Shown one piece after another: positions 9,929 to 18,647 of a stretch of DNA of 64,000 nt (the first letter of the stretch is position 1; each line of letters starts with the position of its first letter). The position numbers and the translations under genes are program-made. The notes below the pieces were generated by a model. That model saw only the letters and a list, made by a program, of their open reading frames with translations. It ran no database searches and was not told where the DNA came from. The stretch is from assembly GCA_016844935.1 (NCBI GenBank), contig JAERTK010000108.1, forward strand, positions 1 through 64,000, written 5' to 3'. Origin of the DNA: Desulfobacteraceae bacterium. GTDB lineage: Bacteria > Desulfobacterota > DSM-4660 > Desulfatiglandales > Desulfatiglandaceae.

Positions 9929-10549
9929 TCAGTCTCTTGAGGATATCAAAAGCCACAGCCCGCCTTCGTCAATGATGGCGCTTTGGGTCTCAATTCCCGC
10001 TTCCGAGGCCATTTTTTCCAGATTGCTGCGGGAGAGTCTCTTTTTCCCCAATCGGTAGTTGAGGTCTTTTGATTCTTCAGCAATGGGTGAAATAATGTGC
10101 TTCGGCGTATCCGGGCCGTATCCTCCCCCCAGAAGCGCGCAGCCGCCGGATTTCAGGATGCGCCTGCTTTCTTTGATGATTTCAGGGGTAAGGAAGAAAA
10201 AGGCCCCCCTGCAGACCACCAGGTCAAACGTCGGCAACAGGGGCAGATGCGCCAGCGGTGAAATCAGCATGGGGCAAAAAAGGCCGAAGGATTTTCGGAC
10301 ACTCTGTGCCACGTCCTCTTCCTCCAAGGCGATTAACCCCTGGACTGTCGGATGGTGTTGGAGCAGAGAAGCAATGATTCCCCCGGAAAACGGACCGATT
10401 TCCAGAATGTGGCCGGTGTTCTCCGGCATCCAGGGTTTAATCCATTGGGCCAGATGTGGATAGACCGGTTCCCAGAGCGTGTTTAACCGGGAAATGAGTT
10501 CGGGATCCATCATTGGGGAGTTTTCTGAAACAGACATATTGTCTTGCAT
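9929..10549 (-). CDS. Class I SAM-dependent methyltransferase-like protein
   Basis: The 206-residue cytoplasmic protein has a Rossmann methyltransferase core. Motif I is HILEIGPFSGGIIAS (about residues 47-61), an acidic loop is LIALEEED, motif IV is DLVVCRGAFFFL, and ESRRILKSGGCALLGGG matches the post-II strand. The C-terminal part (YGPDTPKHIISPIAEES, RLGKKRLS) is conserved-looking but I cannot assign a substrate. It starts 37 bases upstream of the large OmpA gene on the same strand and diverges from the hexokinase. MQDN (10549) or the nearby MSVS could be the start; neither has a clear ribosome site. Confidence 0.7.
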   Translation of the reverse strand: MQDNMSVSENSPMMDPELISRLNTLWEPVYPHLAQWIKPWMPENTGHILEIGPFSGGIIASLLQHHPTVQGLIALEEEDVAQSVRKSFGLFCPMLISPLAHLPLLPTFDLVVCRGAFFFLTPEIIKESRRILKSGGCALLGGGYGPDTPKHIISPIAEESKDLNYRLGKKRLSRSNLEKMASEAGIETQSAIIDEGGLWLLISSRD

Positions 10550-10572
10550 ATTCCAGCTATAGAAGATATGTA
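10544..10572 (+). promoter_or_regulatory. Candidate sigma-70 promoter for hexokinase
   Basis: TTGCAT (10544-10549) and TATGTA (10567-10572) are separated by 17 bases in the AT-rich gap between the divergent methyltransferase and hexokinase genes. The -10 box is a moderate match, so this is tentative. Confidence 0.3.
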
Positions 10573-10713
10573 TTTTTTCGCTGGATTATACGGGTTTTGG
10601 CTTTGAAAGGCCAGAACTTGTTGAATTTTATTTTCAGCTCGATTCTTTCGGGCTTTGATGAAATTGAAACGATTCATCCCCATCCTGATGGTAGCCATTG
10701 TATGGAGCAAGCC

Positions 10714-12087
10714 ATGATCAGTGCCCCGCCTGGTGACGGTGAAGATTTTTTTTCATCCTTAGAAAAAGTATTTTCAATTTCAGAAAATGATATCAGAGTG
10801 ATGATCGAGGATTTCCACGTTGAAATGGGGAAAGGTCTATTCGGTGATAAAAGTTCCCTCAAGATGATCCCTTCGTTCATCGACAAACCCAAGGGAAATG
10901 AAAAAGGTGAGTTTGTGGCCCTTGATCTCGGGGGAACAAATTTCAGAGTGCTTACCGTAATACTGGACGGGAAGGGGAATGTCACGGTTCCGGCTGCCAG
11001 CGAATTCGCTATTCCTCGAAAGCATATGCGGGGAACAGGGGTTTCGCTTTTTGATTTTATTGCCGGCTGTGTTGATACCTTCCTGACGGAAAACCATATT
11101 GACAGAAACAAAACCCATGATCTTGCCTTCACGTTTTCTTTTCCGGTAGAACAAACAAGCATTGCCGCCGGTAAACTGATTGCCTGGACAAAAGGGTTTA
11201 CGGCAACAGGTGTTCAGGGACGGGATGTCATGGTACTCCTAAATGAAGCGTTAAAACGGATTGATATCAGATGTATTCATATCACAGCCCTTGTCAACGA
11301 TACGGTGGGTACCCTGGCTGCCGGGAGCTATTCCGATCCTGCCTGTGATCTGGGGGTTATTATGGGTACGGGGACCAATGCCTGTTACCGGGAAGCGCTT
11401 TCCAACATGGAGAAATTGAATGTGGCGGATAGAAATGGGCATATGATTGTCAATATTGAATGGGGTAATTTCGATAAAGTAAAGCCCAACGCTTACGACA
11501 GGTCCCTGGACAAAACGTCTGTTAATCCGGGAGCTATGTATCTGGAAAAGATGGTATCTGGGATGTACCTGGGGGAGATTGCCAGACTTGTTTTGATGGA
11601 TTTGATCGGAAGAGAGCTCATATTGGTAAATAAACCCCATGCGGCCCAATATTTTCAGGAAAGAGGTTCTTTCAAAACAGAAGATATGTCCCTGATTGAA
11701 GGTGATAAAACGGGTCGCCTTGAAGGCGTGACATTATTTCTTGAACGAAATGGCATTTTAAATATATCCCTTCGCGATAAAACCCAATTTAAACGTTTGT
11801 GCGGGATTGTTTCGTCCAGGGCAGCCAGGCTCGGTGCGGCGGCCATATCCGCTGTACTGACATGGATGGATCCAAACCTCAAAGATAGGCACACGGTGGG
11901 GATTGATGGTTCACTTTTTGAGAAACACCCCGGATTCAGCACCAAAATGACGGATGTATTCAAAGAACTGTATGGCCAAAAATCTGAAAAAATAGCCCTG
12001 GTACATTCAAAAGATGGGTCCGGAAGGGGTGCCGCTGTCATCGCTGCGGTTGCTGCGTCGTCTGAAAGAAACACGAAAATTAACTGA
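10714..12087 (+). CDS. Eukaryotic-type hexokinase
   Basis: This enzyme phosphorylates glucose or another hexose with ATP. It belongs to the hexokinase family of eukaryotes, not the short bacterial ROK or Glk families. From ATG 10714 (GGAG six bases upstream) it has about 457 residues, the size of one eukaryotic hexokinase half. Visible motifs are the ATP phosphate loop VALDLGGTNFRVLTV, the sugar-binding FTFSFPVEQTS, the catalytic Asp196 in ALVNDTVGTL, the second phosphate motif LGVIMGTGTNACY, and VNIEWGNF. A start at 10702 is also possible. The gene looks AT-richer than its neighbours, which with its family suggests transfer. Phosphoglucomutase follows 113 bases later, so glucose could be taken to glucose 1-phosphate. 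Confidence 0.85.
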   Translation: MISAPPGDGEDFFSSLEKVFSISENDIRVMIEDFHVEMGKGLFGDKSSLKMIPSFIDKPKGNEKGEFVALDLGGTNFRVLTVILDGKGNVTVPAASEFAIPRKHMRGTGVSLFDFIAGCVDTFLTENHIDRNKTHDLAFTFSFPVEQTSIAAGKLIAWTKGFTATGVQGRDVMVLLNEALKRIDIRCIHITALVNDTVGTLAAGSYSDPACDLGVIMGTGTNACYREALSNMEKLNVADRNGHMIVNIEWGNFDKVKPNAYDRSLDKTSVNPGAMYLEKMVSGMYLGEIARLVLMDLIGRELILVNKPHAAQYFQERGSFKTEDMSLIEGDKTGRLEGVTLFLERNGILNISLRDKTQFKRLCGIVSSRAARLGAAAISAVLTWMDPNLKDRHTVGIDGSLFEKHPGFSTKMTDVFKELYGQKSEKIALVHSKDGSGRGAAVIAAVAASSERNTKIN

Positions 12088-12200
12088 AAACTATTAAAGC
12101 AGACGATTCATTCCAGATTCAGGTTGTCAAAAGCGCTGAAAAGAGTCTATTCTAAAACCCGTAAACTGTCTGTCGGGATAACTTTTGAAAGGGGTAGACA

Positions 12201-13823
12201 ATGACGCATCATCAGTTGGCTGGAAAACCGGCGCCGGAGTCCATGCTGGAGAATATTCCTGAACTGGTATCCGCTTATTACACCTGCCATGCAACGGGAC
12301 CGGTCTCTTTTGGTACCTCCGGGCACCGGGGGTCGGCTTTGAGGGGAACCTTCAACGAAATGCATGTGGCGGCCATGTCCCAGGCCATCTGTGATTTTCG
12401 ATCTGAAAAAGGACCAAAGGGACCGCTTTTCATGGGATTTGATACCCACGCCCTTTCCATTCCCGCATTCCGGACCGCGCTCGAGGTGTTTGCTGCCAAC
12501 GGGGTTGAAACGGTCATTCACGACAAAGATGAGTATACGCCCACTCCGGTGATTTCTTTTTTAATTGTGAGGCATAACCGGGACAATTCAAAGGGAATGG
12601 CCGACGGGGTGGTCATTACCCCCTCCCACAACCCCCCCCGGGACGGGGGATTCAAGTACAATCCTCCCCATGGGGGCCCTGCGGATGTGACGGAAACCCG
12701 CTGGATTGAGGACCGGGCAAATCTCCTGATGGGAGCGGCGCATCACCATATCAAAAGGATCCCCTATGAAAAGGCCCGAATTGCTTCAACAACCCATAGC
12801 GAGGATTTCATCACGCCGTTTGTCAAGGCGCTCGACCAGGTGGTCGATATGGGGGCTATCCGGGAAGCGGGGATAAAAATGGGCGTGGACCCCATGGGGG
12901 GATCAGGAGTTCATTTCTGGCATGTGATCGCTGATATCTACCGGTTGAATATGGAGGTCGTAAACCCTCGTGTGGATCCGGCTTTCGGGTTTATGACACT
13001 GGATTGGGACGGGGAAATCCGTATGGACTGTTCGTCCCCCTACGCCATGGAAAACCTTATCGCCCATGCGGATCGCTTTGATGTGGCCTGGGGAAACGAT
13101 CCGGATTTTGATCGTCACGGCATCGTGTGTCCCACGGGGCTCATGAACCCCAATCAATACCTCTCCGTGGCCATCTGGTATTTGCTTCAGCATCGACCAT
13201 CATGGCGTTCAGATCTCAAAATCGGCAAGACCCTGGTGAGCAGCACCATGATCGATCGGGTGGTTAAGGATATGGGGCGGGATCTCTATGAAGTGCCGGT
13301 GGGGTTCAAATGGTTTGTGGAGGGGCTTTTAAAAGGTGATCTGGCTTTTGGGGGTGAGGAGAGTGCGGGGGCGTCTTTTCTGAGGATGGACGGCCTTCCG
13401 TGGTGCACGGACAAGGACGGTTTTGCGGCGGGCCTTTTATCGGGGGAAATCATTGCAAAAACAGGGAAAACCCCGGCTGAGATCTATAATGACGTCCTGG
13501 TGCCGGAACATGGTGCACCTTTTTACAAAAGAGCCGATGGCCCCATTTCCCAGGATCAACGGGAGATTTTAAAGCAACTTACCCCGGAGTCCATTGACGC
13601 TCCTTCCGTGGCGGGGCTGTCCATTGCTTCTGTTGCCACGACGGCTGCTGGAAACGGCGCATCCATCGGCGGTGTCAAGGTCACCCTGGAAGAGGGGTCG
13701 TGGTTTGCGGTTCGGCCGTCCGGGACCGAGCCCAAAATGAAGGTTTATGTGGAGAGTTTTGGTGGAGAAGGCCTCTGGCAGAAGATCTATGACGAGGTTC
13801 AGGGTTGTATCTTCTACCAGTAG
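12201..13823 (+). CDS. pgm: Alpha-D-glucose phosphate-specific phosphoglucomutase
   Basis: This enzyme interconverts glucose 1-phosphate and glucose 6-phosphate in the cytoplasm. Its 540 residues match the length of E. coli Pgm (about 546). The phosphoserine loop is Ser142 in TPSHNPPRDGG. The metal loop is DPDFDRHG, the sugar-binding loop is FGGEESAGASFLR, and the C-terminal phosphate site is RPSGTEPKMKVY. The start ATG is preceded by GAAAGGGG. It follows the hexokinase on the same strand, so the pair probably serves glycogen, trehalose or nucleotide-sugar synthesis. Confidence 0.92.
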   Translation: MTHHQLAGKPAPESMLENIPELVSAYYTCHATGPVSFGTSGHRGSALRGTFNEMHVAAMSQAICDFRSEKGPKGPLFMGFDTHALSIPAFRTALEVFAANGVETVIHDKDEYTPTPVISFLIVRHNRDNSKGMADGVVITPSHNPPRDGGFKYNPPHGGPADVTETRWIEDRANLLMGAAHHHIKRIPYEKARIASTTHSEDFITPFVKALDQVVDMGAIREAGIKMGVDPMGGSGVHFWHVIADIYRLNMEVVNPRVDPAFGFMTLDWDGEIRMDCSSPYAMENLIAHADRFDVAWGNDPDFDRHGIVCPTGLMNPNQYLSVAIWYLLQHRPSWRSDLKIGKTLVSSTMIDRVVKDMGRDLYEVPVGFKWFVEGLLKGDLAFGGEESAGASFLRMDGLPWCTDKDGFAAGLLSGEIIAKTGKTPAEIYNDVLVPEHGAPFYKRADGPISQDQREILKQLTPESIDAPSVAGLSIASVATTAAGNGASIGGVKVTLEEGSWFAVRPSGTEPKMKVYVESFGGEGLWQKIYDEVQGCIFYQ

Positions 13824-13891
13824 ACGGCATGATTTGACCATGCTTTACCATTTGTAAGCACTGAAAAATAGAGAACCAGCGGAAAAGTAAC

Positions 13892-14161
13892 TTGCCTTAC
13901 ATTACCTGTAGACAGAAAAAAACCAGACACAAGGTCCATGTATCTGTGTGTGAAAGCTGCAGAGGCATGAATTGCCCTGACTATTACAATTACCTGCAGC
14001 TTTCCCTGTTCCCCGGCTTGATTCCGGATGAAAAGATCCGACGAAAATTCCAACCGAAACGGGAGCCGGGCGACCATCGGGTCCCTTCAAAACCACCCCA
14101 ACAAATGTCATGGCTGGAAAAGTCAGGACCCCTGGACGATTACCCTGTCCTGCCAAAATAA
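13892..14161 (+). CDS. Small cysteine-rich protein of unknown function
   Basis: An 89-residue reading frame starts at TTG 13892, with GGAAAAG about five bases upstream. Its N-terminal half contains HVSVCESCRGMNCPDYYNY, a CxxC-x3-C arrangement plus a nearby Cys6 and His that could bind zinc or an iron-sulfur cluster. The C-terminal half is basic and proline-rich. The 3' end overlaps the convergent VanZ-like gene by 22 bases. I do not recognise the family. The clustered metal-ligand residues argue it is real, but translation is unproven. Confidence 0.5.
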   Translation: MPYITCRQKKTRHKVHVSVCESCRGMNCPDYYNYLQLSLFPGLIPDEKIRRKFQPKREPGDHRVPSKPPQQMSWLEKSGPLDDYPVLPK

Positions 14162-14538
14162 AAGCGCTTGACTGAACGGGCCAGCCATATTCCCATCATC
14201 ACACCAAGGCAGTTGGCCACCAGGTCTGCCACCGAAAAGCATCTTCCCGGTACATAGGCTTGGGCAAATTCCAAACCGATGCTCAGGGGAACCATGCTTA
14301 AGGCGCCGGCAAGAGCCGCCTTTGGAACCGGGAAGGCAAAAAAGGGCAGGGCGGAAAGCCAGAGATAAGCCAGAAGATGAACTATTTTATCTGCATCTAT
14401 GAAATCATAAGGAATTTCAAGGCTGGGGCAGAGGGAAAGGTAAATGACCACAGCCACGGATGCAATCCACAGCGCCAGAACCGATCGCCGTATGGGGTGT
14501 TTCGGAGGGCTCAAGGGGACTTTTGGAGGTTTTTTCAA
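14140..14538 (-). CDS. VanZ-like membrane protein
   Basis: The 132-residue inner-membrane protein has three to four hydrophobic helices. Typical VanZ-family features are an N-terminal helix followed by YLSLCPSLEIP, then DADKIVHLLAYLWLSALPFF, an acidic LEFAQAYVPGRCFSVADLVAN, and a final Gly-rich helix. VanZ in enterococci affects teicoplanin resistance; the role in other bacteria is not settled. Its start overlaps the cobU stop by four bases (ATGA), so the two are translationally coupled. Confidence 0.8.
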   Translation of the reverse strand: MKKPPKVPLSPPKHPIRRSVLALWIASVAVVIYLSLCPSLEIPYDFIDADKIVHLLAYLWLSALPFFAFPVPKAALAGALSMVPLSIGLEFAQAYVPGRCFSVADLVANCLGVMMGIWLARSVKRFYFGRTG

Positions 14539-15077
14539 GATGTGGGCTGCTTTAAATAGATGGGGAGCCCTGCCACGATCATGACCACTTTGTCGGCTGC
14601 GGCCGCCAACTTCTGGTTCAGGGAGCCCGCCATATCGCGGTAGAGCCTCCCTAAGGGGTGTTCCGGAACAATGCCGGTTCCCACTTCGTTGCTGACGATA
14701 ACAACCGACTGATCGCTTCGGGCCAGGGCTTCAAGGAGTGCATTCTGGTATGAGGGGACCATCTCTTCTCCCTTTTGCAATAGGACATTGCTCAACCAGA
14801 TGGTCATGCAGTCGATGAGAACCGCTTCCACGTGGCAAACACCTGTTTCCAGGATTCCGGCGATCTCAAGGGGTTCTTCCTTCAATTGCCATTTGGGGCC
14901 CCGGACTTCCTTGTGCAGTCGCACCCGGTCCGCCATTTCTTCATCCATCACTTCAGCAGTTGCCAGGAAAGCGTATGAATCATATAGCGTTTCAACGTGT
15001 TCCAGTGCCCATGAACTCTTTCCGCTTCGGGCGCCGCCCAGAACCAGTACAATCTCTTTTTTATCCGGTCGAGTCAT
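14535..15077 (-). CDS. cobU: Adenosylcobinamide kinase / adenosylcobinamide-phosphate guanylyltransferase
   Basis: This bifunctional enzyme of late cobalamin synthesis phosphorylates adenosylcobinamide and then transfers GMP to it. Its 180 residues match CobU/CobP. It shows the P-loop VLGGARSGKSSWALE near the N-terminus, the VEAVLIDCMTIWLSN strand, VVIVSNEVGTGIVPEHPLGR and the end motif VVMIVAGLPIYLK. No other cobalamin gene is in the window. It overlaps the VanZ-like gene by four bases. Confidence 0.93.
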   Translation of the reverse strand: MTRPDKKEIVLVLGGARSGKSSWALEHVETLYDSYAFLATAEVMDEEMADRVRLHKEVRGPKWQLKEEPLEIAGILETGVCHVEAVLIDCMTIWLSNVLLQKGEEMVPSYQNALLEALARSDQSVVIVSNEVGTGIVPEHPLGRLYRDMAGSLNQKLAAAADKVVMIVAGLPIYLKQPTS

Positions 15078-15126
15078 CTGTAATCCACAAGAACCATCCC
15101 CGCTTTTCAGGGTTCGGCATATATTG

Positions 15127-15972
15127 TTAAAGTGTCAGTTCACTGCCTTCTCTGGCAGCTTCGATTTTGATATGCGCCCCTTGTTCGCCAGCCAGCTCCC
15201 GGCATTTTTTTTCGATCAGGGCTTCATCACGGTCCGTCCTGGAAGGCTCATGGTGAAACAGCACCAGATGTTTCACCTCGGCCTTCAAAGCCAGTTCCAG
15301 GGCAGTGCTGTAGTCCGAATGTCCCCAGCCCCGGTATAATTCGATGTCCTCCGGAAGAAACTGAGCATCGTGGACCAGGATATCGGCATCCCGGCAGAAA
15401 GGAGCGAAATCTTCAATGCGTTTTCCCCGCCAGATTTTCCGGGTCAGTTCATTGTCCGTGATGAATACGAAGGAGTTGCCATCCTCCTCAAAACGGAATC
15501 CGAAACCTCCCTGGGGATGGTGAAGGGGAACGGTGGTGATGGTGGTATTCTGAATTTTCAGGGGGCCGTAGCGAAGCTCATCCAGGTAATGAATATCGGC
15601 CCTTAAATCTTCGAAACGAATGGGAAAAAACCCGTCTCCGATTCCGGAATCAAAAATGGCACGCAACCCCTTGATACATCTGGGTGCACCGTCTATGGCG
15701 ATTTGCGTGGTGGGTTTGAAAACCGGGTCAAAGAAAGGAAACCCTTGCACGTGGTCCCAGTGCACGTGGGTCATCAACAGGTGAACATTCACTCTTTCCC
15801 GGGTGGCCATCAGGTGGTCTCCCAGAGGCCGAATGCCGGATCCCGCATCGATGATGACTGTTTCGCCGCAATTCAGTAAAATTTCGACGCAGCAGGTATT
15901 TCCGCCATAAACAACGGTGTCCCTCCCCGGAGCTGCGATGGAGCCTCTTGTTCCCCAGAATTTCACCTTCAT
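15127..15972 (-). CDS. MBL-fold metallohydrolase
   Basis: This is a 281-residue cytoplasmic metallo-beta-lactamase-fold protein. It begins with VKFWGTRGSIAAPG, a signature of a broad RNase Z-like group. The metal motif is MTHVHWDHVQGFPFF (HxHxDH with Trp inside), and further ligands are likely in ITDNE and DILVHDAQF, plus HLVLFHHEPS near the C-terminus. Several relatives are fused to or regulated with signalling domains, but no substrate can be assigned. It is 49 bases upstream of cobU on the same strand. Confidence 0.8.
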   Translation of the reverse strand: MKVKFWGTRGSIAAPGRDTVVYGGNTCCVEILLNCGETVIIDAGSGIRPLGDHLMATRERVNVHLLMTHVHWDHVQGFPFFDPVFKPTTQIAIDGAPRCIKGLRAIFDSGIGDGFFPIRFEDLRADIHYLDELRYGPLKIQNTTITTVPLHHPQGGFGFRFEEDGNSFVFITDNELTRKIWRGKRIEDFAPFCRDADILVHDAQFLPEDIELYRGWGHSDYSTALELALKAEVKHLVLFHHEPSRTDRDEALIEKKCRELAGEQGAHIKIEAAREGSELTL

Positions 15973-16031
15973 AAAATATTACCTGACTGCCACATGTTGA
16001 AAAAGGGCTTCTGAGTATTCCCGAAAACCAC

Positions 16032-16058
16032 GGTATATTTTTGTCGAGACAGTGTCAA
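16032..16058 (-). promoter_or_regulatory. Candidate promoter for the MBL hydrolase gene
   Basis: On the minus strand TTGACA (16058-16053) is followed after 15 bases by TATACC (16037-16032), about 60 bases upstream of the MBL start. The -35 is perfect, but the spacing is short and the -10 is weak. Confidence 0.3.
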
Positions 16059-16101
16059 TTCAAAAAAACCTGAGTTTTGGGTGTTCCGGGGTGGGTGTTA
16101 C

Positions 16102-17340
16102 TCACCCTTCATCATCCTGACAGATGGCGGCAAATACCTTGGCGTCGGATATTACCTGGGAAATCAGACAGTATTCATTGGGCTGGTGCGCCGTATCCGG
16201 ACAGGTGGACCATACCGCCGCGGGCAATCCCGCTTCCCTGAAAAAGGCCGCCACCGTGCCGCCGCCGATACCCATGGGTTTGGCCGCCTGCCCCGTGATT
16301 TTCAAAACAGCCTTTTTTAAGGCCTTCACCACTTGCGCGTCTGATGGGGTCGGCAGGGCCGCATCATGGCGGTGGGCGGTTTCCACCTCAATTTTGAACC
16401 CTGTTCTGGCACCTACGGATTTGGCGATCTCCCGGGCTGTGGCTATGACCTCGTCCACGGGATAGTCGGGCAGGATCCGGCAGTCGGCGTAAAAAACATC
16501 TCTCCCGGGAATGGTGTTCACGTTGGAGACATTGGCCTCTATTTTTGTGGGTTCAAAAGTGGAGACGGGCGGACTGAAAAGGGGATTTGAAAGGGGGAAT
16601 TTCTTTTTCAGCTCCGCCAGAGCCAGGATCAGTTCAGCGGCTCCCACCAGGCTGTTTTGACCTTTCTGCGGCGTGCTCGCGTGGCACTGCCGGCCCGTTA
16701 TGGTGAATTTCAGCCATAGCATGGATTTTTCGGCGATTTCAATCATGGTGCCGTTTTCATTGCCCGCATCGGGCACAATGATCAGGTCGCTGGGGGTGAA
16801 GAGTTGGCCGTGATGTTTCAGAACGTAACTGAGCCCGTATTGGCTGCCCGTTTCTTCATCCGCCACAATGATCAATCCAAAGGACCGTTTTAATGGTTCC
16901 CCCGAATCGAGTATGGCTTTGAGCGCAAGGTAGGCGCTGACAAAACCATGTTGGTTGTCTTCGACACCCCTGCCGTAAACGCGGTCCCCGTCCACCTTGA
17001 TATGGTAGGGGTCGCATTCCCAGAGAGAAAGGTTCCCCGGCGGAACAATGTCCGCATGGGCCAGAACCCACACCGCCGGATCTTTTTGAAGACCTTCCCA
17101 CCTGGCCACCAGGTTGGGGCGGTAACCGTCCCGGGCCTTTTCATCGGGCGCGTGGATTTCCTGAATGAGGTCGGGTTTCATGCGGCGCAACAGTTGATGG
17201 ATAAAATCCACCTTCTCATGCTCGCCTGTCCCCCCGTTCAGCGGACCCAGCGCCACCCGTGCCGTCAAATCTCGTTGCAGCTGTATGACTTCATCCCGGT
17301 AAGCGTCAATCATTTCATATATATGATTCATTTTATTCAT
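16102..17340 (-). CDS. M20-family metallopeptidase / deacylase
   Basis: The 412-residue zinc hydrolase is of the DapE/ArgE/carboxypeptidase G2 type. Metal and catalytic residues are visible in WVLAHADIVPPG (His-x-Asp), GRGVEDNQHG, IVADEETGSQYG (Glu-Glu) and the late CPDTAHQPNEYCLI (His). A dimerisation lid lies in the middle (about 190-300). Its start overlaps the PlsC stop by four bases (ATGA), so it is the third gene of a coupled DUF202-PlsC-M20 operon. Substrate is likely a dipeptide or N-acyl amino acid, not determined. Confidence 0.87.
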   Translation of the reverse strand: MNKMNHIYEMIDAYRDEVIQLQRDLTARVALGPLNGGTGEHEKVDFIHQLLRRMKPDLIQEIHAPDEKARDGYRPNLVARWEGLQKDPAVWVLAHADIVPPGNLSLWECDPYHIKVDGDRVYGRGVEDNQHGFVSAYLALKAILDSGEPLKRSFGLIIVADEETGSQYGLSYVLKHHGQLFTPSDLIIVPDAGNENGTMIEIAEKSMLWLKFTITGRQCHASTPQKGQNSLVGAAELILALAELKKKFPLSNPLFSPPVSTFEPTKIEANVSNVNTIPGRDVFYADCRILPDYPVDEVIATAREIAKSVGARTGFKIEVETAHRHDAALPTPSDAQVVKALKKAVLKITGQAAKPMGIGGGTVAAFFREAGLPAAVWSTCPDTAHQPNEYCLISQVISDAKVFAAICQDDEG

Positions 17341-17993
17341 GTGTTTGTTTCCTTGTTTCGGGTTTTCAGGCCTGAGAGTTCCCCGATGGCTTCCATGAGC
17401 AGTTCAAAGGTTTCATCGGTGGACGTCTGGTTCTTGTGATAAATGGGTTGGCCGAAAGAGACCGTTACGTGGGTCCAGATCCCTTCCCTGCGGTAGCGGA
17501 TCCCCACGGGGATGAGCGGCAGTGCCAATCGCGAAATGATGAGCTTTAAAATCCCTCCCTTTCCGGGGCCCATCCGGCCTCGATAATAGGTGCCTTCGGG
17601 GAAAACCACCACCCCTTCGCCCTGGTTCAGGAAGTGGATTATGGCCCTGATGGAATTCCTGCTTTTGAGCGGTTTTTCCCGGTTAAGGGGGACCCCCCCC
17701 TGGGATTTCAAGAGTCGGCTGATAACCCTGTTTTCAAAAAGCTCATGTTTGGCCACGTAATAAAGGGGTTCGGGGGTGGCAATGGCCATCAGGGGGATGT
17801 CCTGCCAGCATTGGTGTTTGGGGAGCAGCAGAAAGGCTTTATTTCGGGGCAGGTGTTCGTTTCCCCTGGTTTCCAAGCGGAAAAAAGGGAAAAAGGTGAG
17901 GCGGATAAGGAATTTTGTGACCTCGCACACCCATTTTTTCCTTTCCGGCCTTTCCAGTCCGGAGACCTTTCCATTGGATTGCAACCCGGTCAC
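17337..17993 (-). CDS. plsC: 1-acyl-sn-glycerol-3-phosphate acyltransferase (PlsC-like)
   Basis: The 218-residue acyltransferase is probably membrane-associated and would acylate lysophosphatidic acid in phospholipid synthesis. Motif I is LPKHQCWQDIP (HxxxxD), and motif III is VVFPEGTYYRGR (the FPEGT signature). Motif II-like GVPLNREKP and IV-like LPLIPVGIRY are also present. A hydrophobic stretch is near residues 28-40. It is joined by ATGA overlaps to the DUF202 gene upstream and the M20 gene downstream. Confidence 0.87.
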   Translation of the reverse strand: MTGLQSNGKVSGLERPERKKWVCEVTKFLIRLTFFPFFRLETRGNEHLPRNKAFLLLPKHQCWQDIPLMAIATPEPLYYVAKHELFENRVISRLLKSQGGVPLNREKPLKSRNSIRAIIHFLNQGEGVVVFPEGTYYRGRMGPGKGGILKLIISRLALPLIPVGIRYRREGIWTHVTVSFGQPIYHKNQTSTDETFELLMEAIGELSGLKTRNKETNT

Positions 17994-18331
17994 CTTCCCC
18001 TCTGGTTTGGGGGGTGGGCGAAGGGCCCGTCGGATTCCCCTGTTTTTTCCTCTTCCCGATGAACAAACCGGTTAACTCTTCTGTAGATAAGCAGTCCCCG
18101 GACCAGAAAGAAGGCGGCGAGGGGCAGAAGCGCCCATCCCAGAGCGATCACGATGGGGTGCTCCCAGAATTTAATAAAGACCAGAGCGGCCGCAACCAGA
18201 GACAGAACGGTGCGGATATAGGCCAAAAGCGTCCTGCGGTTGGCCAGTTCCGTACGGAATCCCGCCAGGTGGTCACGAATAAACAACTCGGATTCCGGTG
18301 GGGGATGGGTTTTATCAGTCTCCAACGGCAT
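17990..18331 (-). CDS. DUF202 (YidH-type) small membrane protein
   Basis: The 113-residue inner-membrane protein has the DUF202 signature ELANRRTLLAYIRTVLSLVA followed by three hydrophobic segments and a basic cytoplasmic tail ending near residue 113. Function of the family is not well defined. It is the first gene of an operon with PlsC and an M20 peptidase; the PlsC junction is a four-base overlap. Confidence 0.82.
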   Translation of the reverse strand: MPLETDKTHPPPESELFIRDHLAGFRTELANRRTLLAYIRTVLSLVAAALVFIKFWEHPIVIALGWALLPLAAFFLVRGLLIYRRVNRFVHREEEKTGESDGPFAHPPNQRGR

Positions 18332-18647
18332 GGGACCTCAAATAAGAGATTTGTGAAAATTAAGAAAGTGCCAAAAAATGATTTTTCGTTTCTGCCAAGA
18401 AAAATATGAAAATTGAGATGTTGTGTCAAGGAGATATGAACCGGGGCAATGGCGCGAAAACCATTCAATTCTTGGAATCTTCGGCAGATACCCGTTATCT
18501 CGTCCGCCGCTTCTCCGTCTGTCCTGGAAAATGAAGCGATTTACTAGATTTTTCTCGCATTGAAGGCAGGTTGCGATTATAACTGGGCAGCATCTTATCC
18601 GTGGAAGAGACCCGGACCATGACGAAACCCTATAACCTTTTAATAAT
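18332..18647. other. Intergenic region between divergent DUF202 and GT39 genes
   Basis: These 316 bases must hold the promoters for the DUF202 operon and the glycosyltransferase, but I see no convincing -35/-10 pair. A 32-codon reading frame on the plus strand (18436-18534) starts two bases after AAGGAGAT, too close for a normal ribosome site. Its product is unlike anything I know, so I do not call it. Confidence 0.5.
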
